64,000 nt of DNA from a bacterium (lineage in GTDB: Bacteria > Zhuqueibacterota > QNDG01 > JAGLOF01): assembly GCA_016934955.1 (NCBI GenBank), contig JAFGRY010000026.1, positions 186,001 through 250,000 of the forward strand. Direction: 5' to 3'. A program made the position numbers and the translations under genes. Positions 51,078 through 60,514 of the stretch are shown here, piece after piece; the stretch's first letter is position 1; each line of letters begins with the position of its first letter. Under the pieces are notes generated by a model. The model saw nothing but the letters and a program-made list of their open reading frames with translations. It did no database searches and was not told the DNA's origin.

Positions 51078-52109
51078 TTATTCGCCGCCGGACAGCTCCT
51101 TGTTTTTATCAAACGCCGCCTTGGCTTTTTCCAGCTGATTGTTGCGGGCGTAGGCCGTTCCCAGCCAGAACCAGACACCCGCATTGTCGGGCTGCAGGTC
51201 AGCCGCTTTCTCCAGGTATCTGACTGCGTCCGCCCACTTTTCCATGCCCAGATAGGCCTGCCCGATGCTCTGGCATGACTGGAAATCCTGGGGATCGCTT
51301 TCATAGACGGCGCTGAACATCTCGAGCGCGTCCTCCCACTGCTCGCGTTTCAGGTATATAGCGCCGAGATTGAATTTGATCGCGGTATTGTCGGGATCAC
51401 TGACAAGATAGTCTTTGTACACCCGTATCGCCTCATCGGGCTCATCCAGCAGGTTATAGGCCAGACCGAGATAGTAGAGCGCCTCGCTGAAGAACTGGTG
51501 AGACTCATCTGCTTTTTCGATGAATGACTTCATCTGATCGGCGGTTGATTTGTAGTCTTTCAATTCAAAATAGGATCTGCCGATCATAAAGTAGGCCTCG
51601 AGATCCATGGGATCGATTTCATAGGCCTTCCTGAATGATTCCAGCGCCTTTTCCGGCTGTTCGGCATCGAGATAGGCGAGACCGAGATAACGGAATGCCA
51701 CTCCTTTTTCGGGCATGATCCTGGTCGCAATCAGGAATTTTTCAGCCGCTTCCGCAGATTTGCCCTGCTGATACAGCCCCACGCCCTGATTGAGATGATT
51801 GGTCCAGTGGGTGTTCCGTTTCTGCTGAATTTCGTTGCTGTACTTGGAGCTGATTTCCAGTGACCTGGTGAACGCTTCGTTCATCTGCAGATAGTTTTTC
51901 TGTTTTTCATACACTTTGCCCATAACGAAATGCGCGTCGGGATCTGACGGATTGTTGGTGAGCGCTACTTCGCACTGCTCCAGGGCCCTGTCAAGCTCGT
52001 TGCTGTCTATGTAGACTTTGGCGGACGTGATGGCCGGTTGTTCACACGCCGTGAAGAGCAGGAATCCTGCAAAGAGGGCGAGCAGCAATGCCATTCCTAA
52101 TTTTCGCAT
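51078..52109 (-). CDS. TPR-repeat lipoprotein
   Basis: The 343-residue protein has a lipoprotein leader with lipobox L-F-T-A-C, so Cys22 would be lipidated. Eight to nine tetratricopeptide repeats follow, with recognisable A-x-x-x-L-G-x-A-Y and P-D-N cores (for example F-R-Y-L-G-L-A-Y-L-D, A-L-E-S-F-R-K-A-Y-E-I-D-P). TPR lipoproteins serve as scaffolds for envelope complexes, including T9SS and outer-membrane assembly machines in the FCB group. AAAGGAG lies nine bases before ATG 52109. It stands alone with its own promoter at 52160-52188 and ends at a shared terminator. Confidence 0.87.
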   Translation of the reverse strand: MRKLGMALLLALFAGFLLFTACEQPAITSAKVYIDSNELDRALEQCEVALTNNPSDPDAHFVMGKVYEKQKNYLQMNEAFTRSLEISSKYSNEIQQKRNTHWTNHLNQGVGLYQQGKSAEAAEKFLIATRIMPEKGVAFRYLGLAYLDAEQPEKALESFRKAYEIDPMDLEAYFMIGRSYFELKDYKSTADQMKSFIEKADESHQFFSEALYYLGLAYNLLDEPDEAIRVYKDYLVSDPDNTAIKFNLGAIYLKREQWEDALEMFSAVYESDPQDFQSCQSIGQAYLGMEKWADAVRYLEKAADLQPDNAGVWFWLGTAYARNNQLEKAKAAFDKNKELSGGE

Positions 52110-52159
52110 CGTGTATCTCCTTTTTACATCGTTGGTTGTGACCAATTGCTCGAAAGTTA

Positions 52160-52188
52160 AAATTACAATATAATTTATCTAAAATCAA
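52160..52188 (-). promoter_or_regulatory. Promoter of the TPR lipoprotein gene
   Basis: On the minus strand TTGATT (52188-52183) is followed after 17 bases by TAATTT (52165-52160). The same box pair and spacing occur upstream of 63222. Confidence 0.5.
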
Positions 52189-52226
52189 GCTATTTTTGCT
52201 CTGCGCGTTTCTCCGATAAAAACCAA

Positions 52227-52268
52227 TTGACTATAGAATTGAAAGTTTTTACCTTATAAGCCTATATA
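52227..52268 (+). promoter_or_regulatory. A/T-rich promoter zone before porX
   Basis: Two overlapping candidates are present: TTGACT at 52227-52232 with a weak TACCTT after 17 bases, and TTGAAA at 52239-52244 with TATATA (52263-52268) after 18 bases. The second would give a leader of only about ten bases. The true boxes cannot be chosen from sequence. Confidence 0.35.
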
Positions 52269-52284
52269 AAATATATGATAAATT

Positions 52285-53856
52285 ATGGTACACAGTAAGG
52301 GAAAAATTCTCTGGGCCGATGATGAGATCGAACATCTGAAGCCGCACATCCTCTTTCTCGAAGAGAAAGGGTATGCCATTAGCGCGGTGACCAACGCCGA
52401 AGACGCCCTTGCACTCCTGGGGGAAAAGCCCTTCGACCTTTTTCTGCTGGATGAGATGATGCCCGGAATGGGCGGGCTCGAAGTCCTGGAACATATTCGT
52501 TCCCGGTTTCCCGCACTGCCGGTAATCATGATCACCAAGAGTGAGCAGGAAGATATCATGGAGGAGGCAATCGGAAGCAATATCCACGATTATCTCACGA
52601 AGCCGGTCAATCCCAGCCAGATTCTCTCCTCCTGCAAGAAAATCCTCGAAAAGGCGCGCATCAACCGGGACCGGCTGACCAGGGAATATACCGCGGAATT
52701 CAGTGAAATTTCACGGCTGCTCTGCGGCGATCTGACGGCCTCGGACTGGGCCGATATCCACATCAGGCTCTCGGAGCGGGAACTGAAACTCGACGAGCAT
52801 CCGGAGCACGGCCTCCGGAACACACTGGTAAGTCAGCGCAGTGAATGCAACAAGGAGTTCGGCAATTTTATCGAGGATTCATACGGCGACTGGCTCGAAC
52901 GGGGGGATGGGCCGGTGCTTTCCCCCCATGTGTTTCGCCGGTTTATCGTGCCGCTGCTGGAAAAGGGCAGACGTGTTCTCCTGGTGGTCATTGACAATCT
53001 CCGGTACGATCAATGGCTGGCGATCGAGCCGCTCCTGTATGAATCGTTTGCCATAACCAGGGACTACTATTATTCCATTCTGCCGACGGCAACACCTTAC
53101 AGCCGCAACGCTCTCTTTGCGGGCCTCATGCCGCTGGAAATTCAGAGACGCTACCCGGACCGCTGGGAAAGCGGAGAGGGTGACGATTTCAGCAGGAACC
53201 GGTATGAGGATATCCTGATGCGCGATCATCTGGAACGGCTGAAACTTAACGGTGATGTGACGAGTAAATACATCAAGGTGCTCAACGCGGAAGAGGCAGG
53301 CAGGCTGGCGGGAAACAGTTCCGAATACCTGACGGCGCGGCTTACCGCGCTGGTGTTCAACTTCGTGGATATACTCGCGCACCGGAGAAGCGAATCGGAA
53401 ATACTCAGAGAGATCGTTCCGGATGAACCGGCATACCGGTCTCTGACGGCTTCCTGGTTTCTCCATTCGCCGCTGCTGAAAATTATCACTGAAGCGGGAG
53501 CAGCCGGTGCAACGGTGGTGGTCACCAGCGACCACGGGTCGGTGAGGGTCAGGAAAGCCTCGACGGTTCACGCAGACAAAGAAGCATCCAGCAGCCTCCG
53601 TTTTAAATACGGCAAGAATATCAATGCCGAGAAACGGTACGTTTTCAATATAAAGAATCCGGAGGCATACATGCTTCCCGCTTCCGGGATCAATACCAAT
53701 TATATCATCGCCAAAGAGGACGCGTACTTTGTCTACCCGACCAATTACCATCATTTCCTTCAGCTCTACCGTGACAGTCTGCAGCACGGAGGCATCTCCC
53801 TGGAAGAAATGATACTGCCGGTCTGCACCCTGGAACCCGCAGGGGGATCCGGCTGA
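52285..53856 (+). CDS. porX: PorX-type response regulator with PglZ phosphatase domain
   Basis: The 523-residue protein joins a receiver domain (I-L-W-A-D-D-E-I-E-H-L-K-P-H-I-L-F-L-E, acceptor Asp56, Lys107) through a helical linker to an alkaline-phosphatase-like PglZ domain. Metal-site residues are visible: Asp237 in V-V-I-D-N-L-R-Y-D, Thr270 in T-A-T-P-Y-S-R-N and Asp416-His417 in T-S-D-H-G-S. Length and architecture match PorX, which in Bacteroidota works with the kinase PorY to control type IX secretion and hydrolyses phosphodiester nucleotides. Two T9SS-type cargo genes occur in the window. It overlaps tsaE by one base. No porY-like membrane kinase is nearby. Confidence 0.88.
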   Translation: MVHSKGKILWADDEIEHLKPHILFLEEKGYAISAVTNAEDALALLGEKPFDLFLLDEMMPGMGGLEVLEHIRSRFPALPVIMITKSEQEDIMEEAIGSNIHDYLTKPVNPSQILSSCKKILEKARINRDRLTREYTAEFSEISRLLCGDLTASDWADIHIRLSERELKLDEHPEHGLRNTLVSQRSECNKEFGNFIEDSYGDWLERGDGPVLSPHVFRRFIVPLLEKGRRVLLVVIDNLRYDQWLAIEPLLYESFAITRDYYYSILPTATPYSRNALFAGLMPLEIQRRYPDRWESGEGDDFSRNRYEDILMRDHLERLKLNGDVTSKYIKVLNAEEAGRLAGNSSEYLTARLTALVFNFVDILAHRRSESEILREIVPDEPAYRSLTASWFLHSPLLKIITEAGAAGATVVVTSDHGSVRVRKASTVHADKEASSSLRFKYGKNINAEKRYVFNIKNPEAYMLPASGINTNYIIAKEDAYFVYPTNYHHFLQLYRDSLQHGGISLEEMILPVCTLEPAGGSG

Positions 53857-54320
53857 TGCGCATTTCGGCTGAAAGAGTGCATTCCCGCAGCAGGGAGGAA
53901 ACAGGGGCCTTCGCCCGGCGGTTCGCATCACTGCTGAAACCGGGCGATGTGGTCGCGCTTTACGGTGATCTTGGATCGGGAAAGACCATGCTGGTACAGG
54001 AGTTCTGCGCCGTGCTGGGAGTGACCGATACCGTGTCGAGCCCCAGTTTCGCCATTGTCCAGGAGTACATGGGCGCGTATCCCGTGTATCATTTCGATTT
54101 CTACCGGCTGGGCTCGCTGGAGGAGGTTGTCGATATCGGGTTTGAAGAGTATCTGTCATCCGGGGGCATCTGTTTTATCGAATGGCCCGGCATCGCCGAA
54201 CCGCTGATCCCGAAGACCGCAATCCGCATCGATATAGAAATGGTGTTCGACGAACGGGTGTCCGAACCGACGGAACGGTATATCACCGCTCCGGCCCTTA
54301 CGGCAGGGGCGCAGTGCTGA
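53856..54320 (+). CDS. tsaE: tRNA threonylcarbamoyladenosine biosynthesis ATPase TsaE
   Basis: The 154-residue protein has the P-loop G-D-L-G-S-G-K-T at residues 37-44, S-S-P-S-F-A-I-V-Q-E-Y and the H-F-D-F-Y-R-L segment with the I-E-W-P-G motif. All are diagnostic for TsaE. It supports the TsaB-TsaD complex that makes t6A at position 37 of tRNAs reading ANN codons. It overlaps porX and tsaB by one base each, so the four genes porX-tsaE-tsaB-rimI are translationally linked. tsaD is not in the window. Confidence 0.95.
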   Translation: MRISAERVHSRSREETGAFARRFASLLKPGDVVALYGDLGSGKTMLVQEFCAVLGVTDTVSSPSFAIVQEYMGAYPVYHFDFYRLGSLEEVVDIGFEEYLSSGGICFIEWPGIAEPLIPKTAIRIDIEMVFDERVSEPTERYITAPALTAGAQC

Positions 54321-54991
54321 TGAAGCTGCTCGCCATAGACACATCCACAGCCGCCTGCAGTGTGGCCATCGCGGAGGATGACCGCCTGCTCGGGGAATAC
54401 ACGGTGCTGCGCGGAAACGGGCATGCCGAGATTCTGACCGGCGCGGTCGCCGACCTGCTGCGCGCCGCGGGGACCTCACCGGCCGATCTCGACGCGCTGG
54501 CAGTCACCGTGGGGCCCGGATCATTTACCGGTGTGCGCATCGGCGTGAGCACGGCAAAGGGGCTCGCCTGGGGGTGGAGTCTGCCGGTGGTGCCGGTGAC
54601 GTCGACAGACGGTGCCGTGGCCACCCTGCGGCCCGGAGATGCGGCCGCCTGCGTGCTCGTGAGCGCCCGGAAAGAGGAGTTCTACCTGAAAATATTCATG
54701 CCCGACACCGGCCGCTGGAAAGCGTGCGGAGATATACAGCTGGTTTCACTGGAACAGCTTGGCAACGCTCTGCCCCGGGGTCCCAAGCTGATGTGCGGAG
54801 ACGGGGCAGGCCGGTACCGCGAGGCCATCGATTCTCTGGTCACGGGGTGTCTCTGGCCGCACCCCTATGAACAGTATGCCGGGGCACGGGGAGTGGCGGC
54901 GGCCGCCGCCGGGCGCGTGCGGTCGGGAGACACTCTCGATCCCGAACTGGTCGTCCCTGTCTATTACAATCCGTACAAGGGCATCGATTGA
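54320..54991 (+). CDS. tsaB: tRNA threonylcarbamoyladenosine biosynthesis protein TsaB
   Basis: The 223-residue protein shows the ASKHA-fold opening L-L-A-I-D-T-S-T-A-A-C-S-V-A and the family signature G-P-G-S-F-T-G-V-R-I-G-V-S-T-A-K-G-L-A. It is a non-catalytic partner of TsaD in t6A synthesis. The start is placed at ATG 54320, overlapping the tsaE stop. The frame is open upstream to 54182, but that part runs inside tsaE. It also overlaps rimI by one base. Confidence 0.95.
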   Translation: MKLLAIDTSTAACSVAIAEDDRLLGEYTVLRGNGHAEILTGAVADLLRAAGTSPADLDALAVTVGPGSFTGVRIGVSTAKGLAWGWSLPVVPVTSTDGAVATLRPGDAAACVLVSARKEEFYLKIFMPDTGRWKACGDIQLVSLEQLGNALPRGPKLMCGDGAGRYREAIDSLVTGCLWPHPYEQYAGARGVAAAAAGRVRSGDTLDPELVVPVYYNPYKGID

Positions 54992-55440
54992 TGGGAGCAG
55001 CCGATCCGTTCATACTAAGGAATATGGTATCAGCCGATCTCGACTCCGTGCTGATGCTGGAGAACGCGATTTTCCCCACGCCCTGGAGCAGGGACTCTTT
55101 TGAAGCTGAACTGGAAAAAACATACAGCGTCGCCCTCACGGCGGAGCGGGAGGGACGGGTGATCGGCTACGGTATCGCCTGGCTGATCGCCGATGAAATC
55201 CATATTGCCAATGTTGCGGTTCACCCCGAATTCCGGGGGACTGGTATCGGCCGTGCGATTGTGGAAAGACTGCTTGCCAGCGGAGACGGTTCCTGCGGCG
55301 CCTTTCTGGAGGTGCGGGTTCATAACGACCCCGCGATACGCTTGTATAAAAAGCTGGGTTTCAGAGAGATCGGCGTCCGTAAACAGTATTATCAGGCGGA
55401 ACAGGAAGACGCCTTGCTCATGAGAAAAGATTTTCGCTGA
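54991..55440 (+). CDS. rimI: Ribosomal-protein-alanine N-acetyltransferase RimI
   Basis: The 149-residue GNAT protein contains E-N-A-I-F-P-T-P-W-S-R-D-S-F, H-I-A-N-V-A-V-H-P-E-F-R-G-T-G-I-G (the acetyl-CoA-binding loop) and L-Y-K-K-L-G-F. These are typical of RimI, which acetylates the N-terminal Ala of ribosomal protein S18 and often lies next to tsaB. ATG 54991 overlaps the tsaB stop; a TTG one codon earlier is less likely. It ends 21 bases before accD. Confidence 0.92.
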   Translation: MGAADPFILRNMVSADLDSVLMLENAIFPTPWSRDSFEAELEKTYSVALTAEREGRVIGYGIAWLIADEIHIANVAVHPEFRGTGIGRAIVERLLASGDGSCGAFLEVRVHNDPAIRLYKKLGFREIGVRKQYYQAEQEDALLMRKDFR

Positions 55441-55461
55441 TGCAGATAAACAGAGGTGCGT

Positions 55462-56322
55462 ATGGTTTGGTTCAAGCGTAATACTCCGGGGCTTGCAAAA
55501 CAGGCGAAAAAAAATACTCCTGACGGATTGTGGATCAAGTGTGAGTCGTGCAAGGAGATCATCTATAAAAAACAGCTCATCGAGAATTCCTATGTCTGTT
55601 CACACTGTGAGTTTCATTTCAGGATCAACAGCAGGAAATACATCGAACTGCTTCTCGATGAAGGCTCGTTCGAAGAACGGTGCGAGGGCATGGAAGCGGT
55701 TGATTTTCTTCATTTCCGGGATCAGAAGCGCTACAGCGAACGGCTGAAATCCGCCAGACAGAAAACGGGATTGAAGGACGCCATGCGATTCGGGATCGGA
55801 GCGGTCGGCGGACATCCGGTGGTGTTCAGCGTCATGGATTTTTCCTTCATCGGGGGGAGTATGGGGTCGGTGGTCGGTGAAAAAGTCGCCAGGGCGGTGG
55901 ACCTCGCCCGCGAGCACCGGCTGCCGCTGATCATCGTCTCGGCATCGGGAGGCGCCCGCATGATGGAATCGATCATTTCCCTCATGCAGATGGCCAAGAC
56001 CAGCAGCCGCCTCGCCAGGTTTTCGGCGGAAGGAGGGCTCTACATCTCCATTCTGACAAATCCGACCACCGCGGGCGTGGTGGCGAGTTACGCGATGCTC
56101 GGCGACGTCCACATCGCCGAACCCGGGGCCCTCATCGGATTTGCCGGGCCCCGGGTGATTAAACAGACCATCGGGCAGGATCTGCCCGACGGTTTTCAGC
56201 GGGCGGCGTTTCAGCTTGAGCACGGGTTCGTGGATATGATCGTGAACCGCAAGGAGATGAAATCCAAATTGATGACACTGCTGCGTTTTTTTACCGCTAC
56301 GGGCGGAACCGCGGATGCGTGA
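55462..56322 (+). CDS. accD: Acetyl-CoA carboxylase carboxyltransferase subunit beta AccD
   Basis: The 286-residue protein has the N-terminal zinc ribbon (Cys27, Cys30, Cys46, Cys49 in C-E-S-C and C-S-H-C). The carboxyltransferase core includes D-F-S-F-I-G-G-S-M-G-S-V-V-G, S-A-S-G-G-A-R-M and G-F-A-G-P-R-V-I. With AccA it moves the carboxyl group from biotin to acetyl-CoA, giving malonyl-CoA for fatty-acid synthesis. ATG 55462 is chosen over GTG 55456 by the AGAGG box just upstream. accA is not in the window. It overlaps surE by eight bases. Confidence 0.96.
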   Translation: MVWFKRNTPGLAKQAKKNTPDGLWIKCESCKEIIYKKQLIENSYVCSHCEFHFRINSRKYIELLLDEGSFEERCEGMEAVDFLHFRDQKRYSERLKSARQKTGLKDAMRFGIGAVGGHPVVFSVMDFSFIGGSMGSVVGEKVARAVDLAREHRLPLIIVSASGGARMMESIISLMQMAKTSSRLARFSAEGGLYISILTNPTTAGVVASYAMLGDVHIAEPGALIGFAGPRVIKQTIGQDLPDGFQRAAFQLEHGFVDMIVNRKEMKSKLMTLLRFFTATGGTADA

Positions 56323-57085
56323 GCGACCCTCCGTTCTCGTCACCAATGATGACGGCATAGAGGCCCCCGGCCTGCATGCCCTGGGTGAGGCTCTTTCGGA
56401 AGCAGCCGATGTGGTTGTTGTCGCACCCACGGTTGAGCGGAGCGCGGTCAGCAGCGCCATCACGCTCATGGATCCGCTGAGAATCCGTAAGTGGCGGTCG
56501 CGGTCGGGATTGCACGGGTACGCGGTTACCGGCACCCCTGTCGACTGTGTGAAGATCGCGGTCAGGAAGCTGCTGCTTCGCCGCCCCGATGTGATTATGT
56601 CCGGGATCAACCATGGAGAAAACACCGGCGTGAACATACTCTATTCAGGCACCGCCGCAGCGGCCGCCGAAGGAGCGGTCCAGGGGATTCCCTCAGTCGC
56701 TTTTTCTCTGGCAGACCCTGTTTCCGGCGATTTCTCGACAGCGGCGGCGTTTTCCCGTGTTTTACTGGACCGGATCATCGACGGCGGACTTCCCCGGGGC
56801 GTCTACCTCAATGTCAATGTTCCCGCCTGTTCCGGGAACGATATCAGGGGTGTTGCCGTGACATCACAGGGGAACGCCGTATTTCACGAGGAATTCAACG
56901 AACGGCTGGATCCGCGAAAAGGAACCTATTACTGGATAACGGGGCGCAAGGCGGCGGTGCATCCGGATATCGAGTACGATGAAAGCGCTGTGGCCCGCTG
57001 CTATATTTCTGTGACCCCGCTGCAGGTCGATTACACCAGCTACCCGGCGATTGAATCGATAGCAGCGTGGCAGTTAACTCTTTAA
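56315..57085 (+). CDS. surE: 5'/3'-nucleotidase SurE
   Basis: The 256-residue protein begins with the SurE signature V-L-V-T-N-D-D-G-I-E-A-P-G-L, whose Asp12-Asp13 bind the metal ion. Further motifs are Y-A-V-T-G-T-P-V-D-C-V, S-G-I-N-H-G-E-N and Y-S-G-T-A-A-A-A-E. It dephosphorylates nucleoside monophosphates in the cytoplasm. The start overlaps the accD stop, and guaA follows after 15 bases. Its neighbourhood with guaA and glmS is a housekeeping chain. Confidence 0.96.
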   Translation: MRERPSVLVTNDDGIEAPGLHALGEALSEAADVVVVAPTVERSAVSSAITLMDPLRIRKWRSRSGLHGYAVTGTPVDCVKIAVRKLLLRRPDVIMSGINHGENTGVNILYSGTAAAAAEGAVQGIPSVAFSLADPVSGDFSTAAAFSRVLLDRIIDGGLPRGVYLNVNVPACSGNDIRGVAVTSQGNAVFHEEFNERLDPRKGTYYWITGRKAAVHPDIEYDESAVARCYISVTPLQVDYTSYPAIESIAAWQLTL

Positions 57086-57100
57086 CGGACGGGACGACCC

Positions 57101-58639
57101 ATGAGCAAGCCTGAAGATGAAAAAATAGTGATTCTCGATTTCGGTTCCCAGTATACACAGCTCATTGCCAGACGAGTGCGGGAGCTGCACGTCTATTGTG
57201 AAATTATTCCTTACAATACGCCGCCGGCCGAGCTGCGGTCCGGGGATATCCGGGGCATCATCCTCTCCGGGGGGCCTGCAAGTGTCTACGGCAAGGACGC
57301 ACCGCTGCCCGGCAAGGAGATATTTTCTCTCGGCAAGCCGGTTCTCGGCATCTGTTACGGACTTCAGATTATCGGGCATTTTCTCGCCGGTGGAGTGGAC
57401 AAGGCCCGGAATCGTGAATACGGGCATGCCGAACTGATTATCGAAGATGAAGCCGATCTCTTCACCGGTATCGGCAGTCCCATGCAGGTGTGGATGAGTC
57501 ACGGGGACCATCTCACCGCGCTTCCCCATGGATTCGATAATATCGCCCATACCGACAATGCGGAAATCGCAGCGGTGGCCGACCGTTCACGGTCCATATA
57601 CGGCATTCAGTTCCATCCCGAAGTAGTGCACACACCGGACGGGAAAATGGTGCTGAAAAATTTTCTCTACGGCATCTGCGGCTGCACCGGCACCTGGACC
57701 CCTGAAACCTTCGTGGAGTCGATGATCAGGGAAATCCGGTCGAAAGTAAAAAAAGGGAGAATCATCTGCGGCCTTTCCGGCGGTGTCGACTCGGCGGTCA
57801 CCGCCGCGCTGCTCCGTAAAGCCGTGGGTGACCGGCTCATCCCCGTGTTTATCGACAACGGCGTCCTGCGCAAGAACGAGGCGAAGCAGGTGCGGGATGT
57901 CTTCAGCGGGTGGAACCTGCGGTTCGTGGATGCCGCCGATGATTTTCTGACCGCGCTGAAGGGAGTTGCGGAACCGGAACGGAAACGGAAAATTATCGGA
58001 GCCGTCTTCATCGAAAAATTTGAAGAGGAAGCCCGGAAACTGGGCGAAATCGATTTTCTCGCTCAGGGAACGCTTTACCCCGATGTCATTGAAAGTGTTT
58101 CGACGTTCGGACCTTCGGTGACAATCAAATCACACCACAACGTCGGCGGTCTTCCTGAGAAAATGAAATTCAAGCTCATCGAGCCGCTGCGTGAACTGTT
58201 CAAGGATGAAGTCCGTACCGTCGGCCAGGTGCTGGGCCTCCCTGAAACGATCCTGATGCGGCATCCATTCCCCGGTCCCGGACTCGCCATTCGCGTGATC
58301 GGTGATGTGACCAGGGAAAAACTGGATCTTCTGCGGGAGGCGGATGATATATTTGTCAGCGAGCTGAAAGAGTCGGGATATTACCGCAAGGTGTGGCAGG
58401 CGCTGGCGGTACTGCTGCCGGTGCAGAGCGTCGGTGTCATGGGCGATGAGCGTACCTATGAAAATACCGTCGCGCTGCGCGCGGTCAACAGTCTCGACGG
58501 CATGACCGCCGACTGGTCGAGACTGCCGCCGGACCTTCTCTCAAAAATAGCAAACCGAATCATCAATGAAGTCACCGGTGTGAACAGAGTGGTCTATGAT
58601 ATCAGTTCCAAACCGCCGGCAACCATCGAGTGGGAGTAA
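57101..58639 (+). CDS. guaA: GMP synthase (glutamine-hydrolysing) GuaA
   Basis: The 512-residue protein has an N-terminal class I amidotransferase domain with nucleophile Cys in L-G-I-C-Y-G-L-Q and the His-Glu pair in F-H-P-E-V. The ATP-pyrophosphatase domain has the P-loop [10 protein letters not shown], and the C-terminal dimerisation domain ends K-P-P-A-T-I-E-W-E. It converts XMP to GMP using glutamine and ATP. Length and motif order are canonical. It is followed by glmS after 31 bases, which shares the glutamine amidotransfer theme but not the fold. Confidence 0.98.
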   Translation: MSKPEDEKIVILDFGSQYTQLIARRVRELHVYCEIIPYNTPPAELRSGDIRGIILSGGPASVYGKDAPLPGKEIFSLGKPVLGICYGLQIIGHFLAGGVDKARNREYGHAELIIEDEADLFTGIGSPMQVWMSHGDHLTALPHGFDNIAHTDNAEIAAVADRSRSIYGIQFHPEVVHTPDGKMVLKNFLYGICGCTGTWTPETFVESMIREIRSKVKKGRIICGLSGGVDSAVTAALLRKAVGDRLIPVFIDNGVLRKNEAKQVRDVFSGWNLRFVDAADDFLTALKGVAEPERKRKIIGAVFIEKFEEEARKLGEIDFLAQGTLYPDVIESVSTFGPSVTIKSHHNVGGLPEKMKFKLIEPLRELFKDEVRTVGQVLGLPETILMRHPFPGPGLAIRVIGDVTREKLDLLREADDIFVSELKESGYYRKVWQALAVLLPVQSVGVMGDERTYENTVALRAVNSLDGMTADWSRLPPDLLSKIANRIINEVTGVNRVVYDISSKPPATIEWE

Positions 58640-58670
58640 TGCATTCCCGTCTTTTTCTAAGGGTGAAATA

Positions 58671-60497
58671 ATGTGCGGAATTGTCGGCTATATAGGAAAA
58701 CGAAATGCGCTGCCCATCCTGATTAACGGTCTGAAGCGGCTCGAATACCGGGGATATGATTCCTCGGGGATCGCGGTGCTGCAGCCGCCCGACATCTGGA
58801 TGCGCAAGCGCCAGGGCAAAATCAGCCAGCTGGAGCTTGAAATAGAGGCGGAGAATCCGGCGGGCACCACCGGGATCGGCCACACGCGCTGGGCGACTCA
58901 TGGCGCGCCCACCCGTGAGAACGCTCATCCCCATTTCTCATGCGGCAACAAAATCGCGATCGTGCATAACGGCATCATTGAAAACTACTCGATGCTCAAG
59001 GATGAGCTCATGGCCGAAGGGCATCTGTTCATTTCCCAGACTGATACGGAAGTGCTCGCCCATCTCATCGAATATTATTATACGGGAGATCTGGCAGCCG
59101 CGGTCCGGACGGCGCTTAACCGGGTCGAGGGGACATTCGGTATTCTGGCGGTCGCCGCTGAAGAGCCCGACTGTATTGTCGCCGCGAGACGGGGAAGTCC
59201 CCTGCTCATCGGTATCGGTGACGATGAGACGTTCATGGCCTCAGACGGATCAGCGCTGGTTGAGCATACACGCAAAGTCATCTATATGGAAGACGATGAG
59301 ATGGCGGTGCTTGGTGCGGAGAACGTCACCATCAGGACGCTCCAGGACGCCCACGTCCACCGGCCGGCGGAAGAACTACCCTTTCGTACTTCGGATATCC
59401 GCAAGGGCGGGTATCCCCATTTTATGCTCAAAGAGATTTTTGAACAGCCGGACACCATGGTGGATTCAATGCGCGGGCGTCTTCTCATCGAGGAGGCAAC
59501 CGCCAAACTCGGGGGACTGGAGGGATTCTGGGATGCCATTCGCGGCAGCTCCAGGCTGATCATCACCGCCTGCGGCACTTCCTGGCATGCCGCGCTCATC
59601 GGCGAATATCTGATAGAAAATTTCGCCAAGATCCCGGTTGAAGTGGAGTACGCTTCTGAATTCCGGTACCGTGATCCGATCATTTCCAGCAAGGATACGA
59701 TCCTGGCCATAAGCCAGTCGGGAGAGACCGCCGATACGCTCGCCGCGGTGAGAGAGGCGAAGCGTAAGGGTGCGCTCGCTCTCGGCCTCTGCAATGTCGT
59801 GGGCAGCACCATCGCCCGGGAAACCGATGCCGGCGTCTACCTTCACGCCGGTCCGGAAATAGGTGTGGCGTCGACCAAGGCGTTCACCTCCCAGGTTATC
59901 GTATTGACTTTGATCGCCCTCGCGCTCGGACGCATGAAGCAGCTTTCAGCTGAAGAAGGCGCCCGCATCGTCAATGCCCTGGGATCCCTGCCCGATCTGA
60001 CAAGAAAAGTGCTGGCGAATGTCGATGTTGTCAAGGCGCTGGCCAAAAAAATGGCCGTTCATAACCACGCTCTCTATCTGGGCCGCGGCTTCAATTATCC
60101 GGTTGCCCTGGAAGGGGCGCTGAAAATGAAGGAGATCTCCTACATCCATGCTGAAGGCTATCCGGCTGCGGAAATGAAGCATGGTCCGATCGCGCTCATC
60201 GATAGAAAGATGCCGGTGGTGCTCGTGGCGGTCAGGGATCCCGTATATGAAAAAGTACTTAGTAATATTGAAGAGGTAAAGGCCAGGGAAGGCTGGGTGA
60301 TCGCCGTTGTCAGTGAAGGCGACACGATGGTGAAACACCTCGCCGACGAGATCATCGAAGTGCCTGCCATCACCCAGTGTCTGACACCGCTGCTGACCGT
60401 AATTCCGTTGCAGCTGCTGGCCTACTATACCGCAGTGGAGAAGGGATGCAATGTCGATCAGCCGCGGAACCTGGCGAAAAGTGTCACCGTGGAGTAA
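58671..60497 (+). CDS. glmS: Glutamine-fructose-6-phosphate aminotransferase GlmS
   Basis: The 608-residue protein starts M-C-G-I-V-G-Y-I-G, where Cys1 of the mature enzyme is the glutaminase nucleophile. Class II amidotransferase marks include T-R-W-A-T-H-G-A-P-T and N-G-I-I-E-N-Y. Two SIS domains bind the sugar phosphate (A-C-G-T-S-W-H-A, S-Q-S-G-E-T-A-D-T), and the end is L-A-K-S-V-T-V-E. It makes glucosamine-6-phosphate, the entry point for peptidoglycan, lipid A and the amino sugars of the glycan locus. The upstream gap is too short for a glmS ribozyme. ATG 58671 is fixed by the catalytic Cys. Confidence 0.98.
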   Translation: MCGIVGYIGKRNALPILINGLKRLEYRGYDSSGIAVLQPPDIWMRKRQGKISQLELEIEAENPAGTTGIGHTRWATHGAPTRENAHPHFSCGNKIAIVHNGIIENYSMLKDELMAEGHLFISQTDTEVLAHLIEYYYTGDLAAAVRTALNRVEGTFGILAVAAEEPDCIVAARRGSPLLIGIGDDETFMASDGSALVEHTRKVIYMEDDEMAVLGAENVTIRTLQDAHVHRPAEELPFRTSDIRKGGYPHFMLKEIFEQPDTMVDSMRGRLLIEEATAKLGGLEGFWDAIRGSSRLIITACGTSWHAALIGEYLIENFAKIPVEVEYASEFRYRDPIISSKDTILAISQSGETADTLAAVREAKRKGALALGLCNVVGSTIARETDAGVYLHAGPEIGVASTKAFTSQVIVLTLIALALGRMKQLSAEEGARIVNALGSLPDLTRKVLANVDVVKALAKKMAVHNHALYLGRGFNYPVALEGALKMKEISYIHAEGYPAAEMKHGPIALIDRKMPVVLVAVRDPVYEKVLSNIEEVKAREGWVIAVVSEGDTMVKHLADEIIEVPAITQCLTPLLTVIPLQLLAYYTAVEKGCNVDQPRNLAKSVTVE

Positions 60498-60514
60498 TAA
60501 AAAGGAGCGAGAAA

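Noticed and set aside
52879-54159. 426-codon minus-strand frame across porX and tsaE
   Set aside because: Both + strand genes carry complete active-site motifs. The antisense frame spans their junction and has no family features.
58640-58670. glmS ribozyme or riboswitch upstream of glmS
   Set aside because: Only 31 bases separate guaA and glmS, far too short for the ribozyme.
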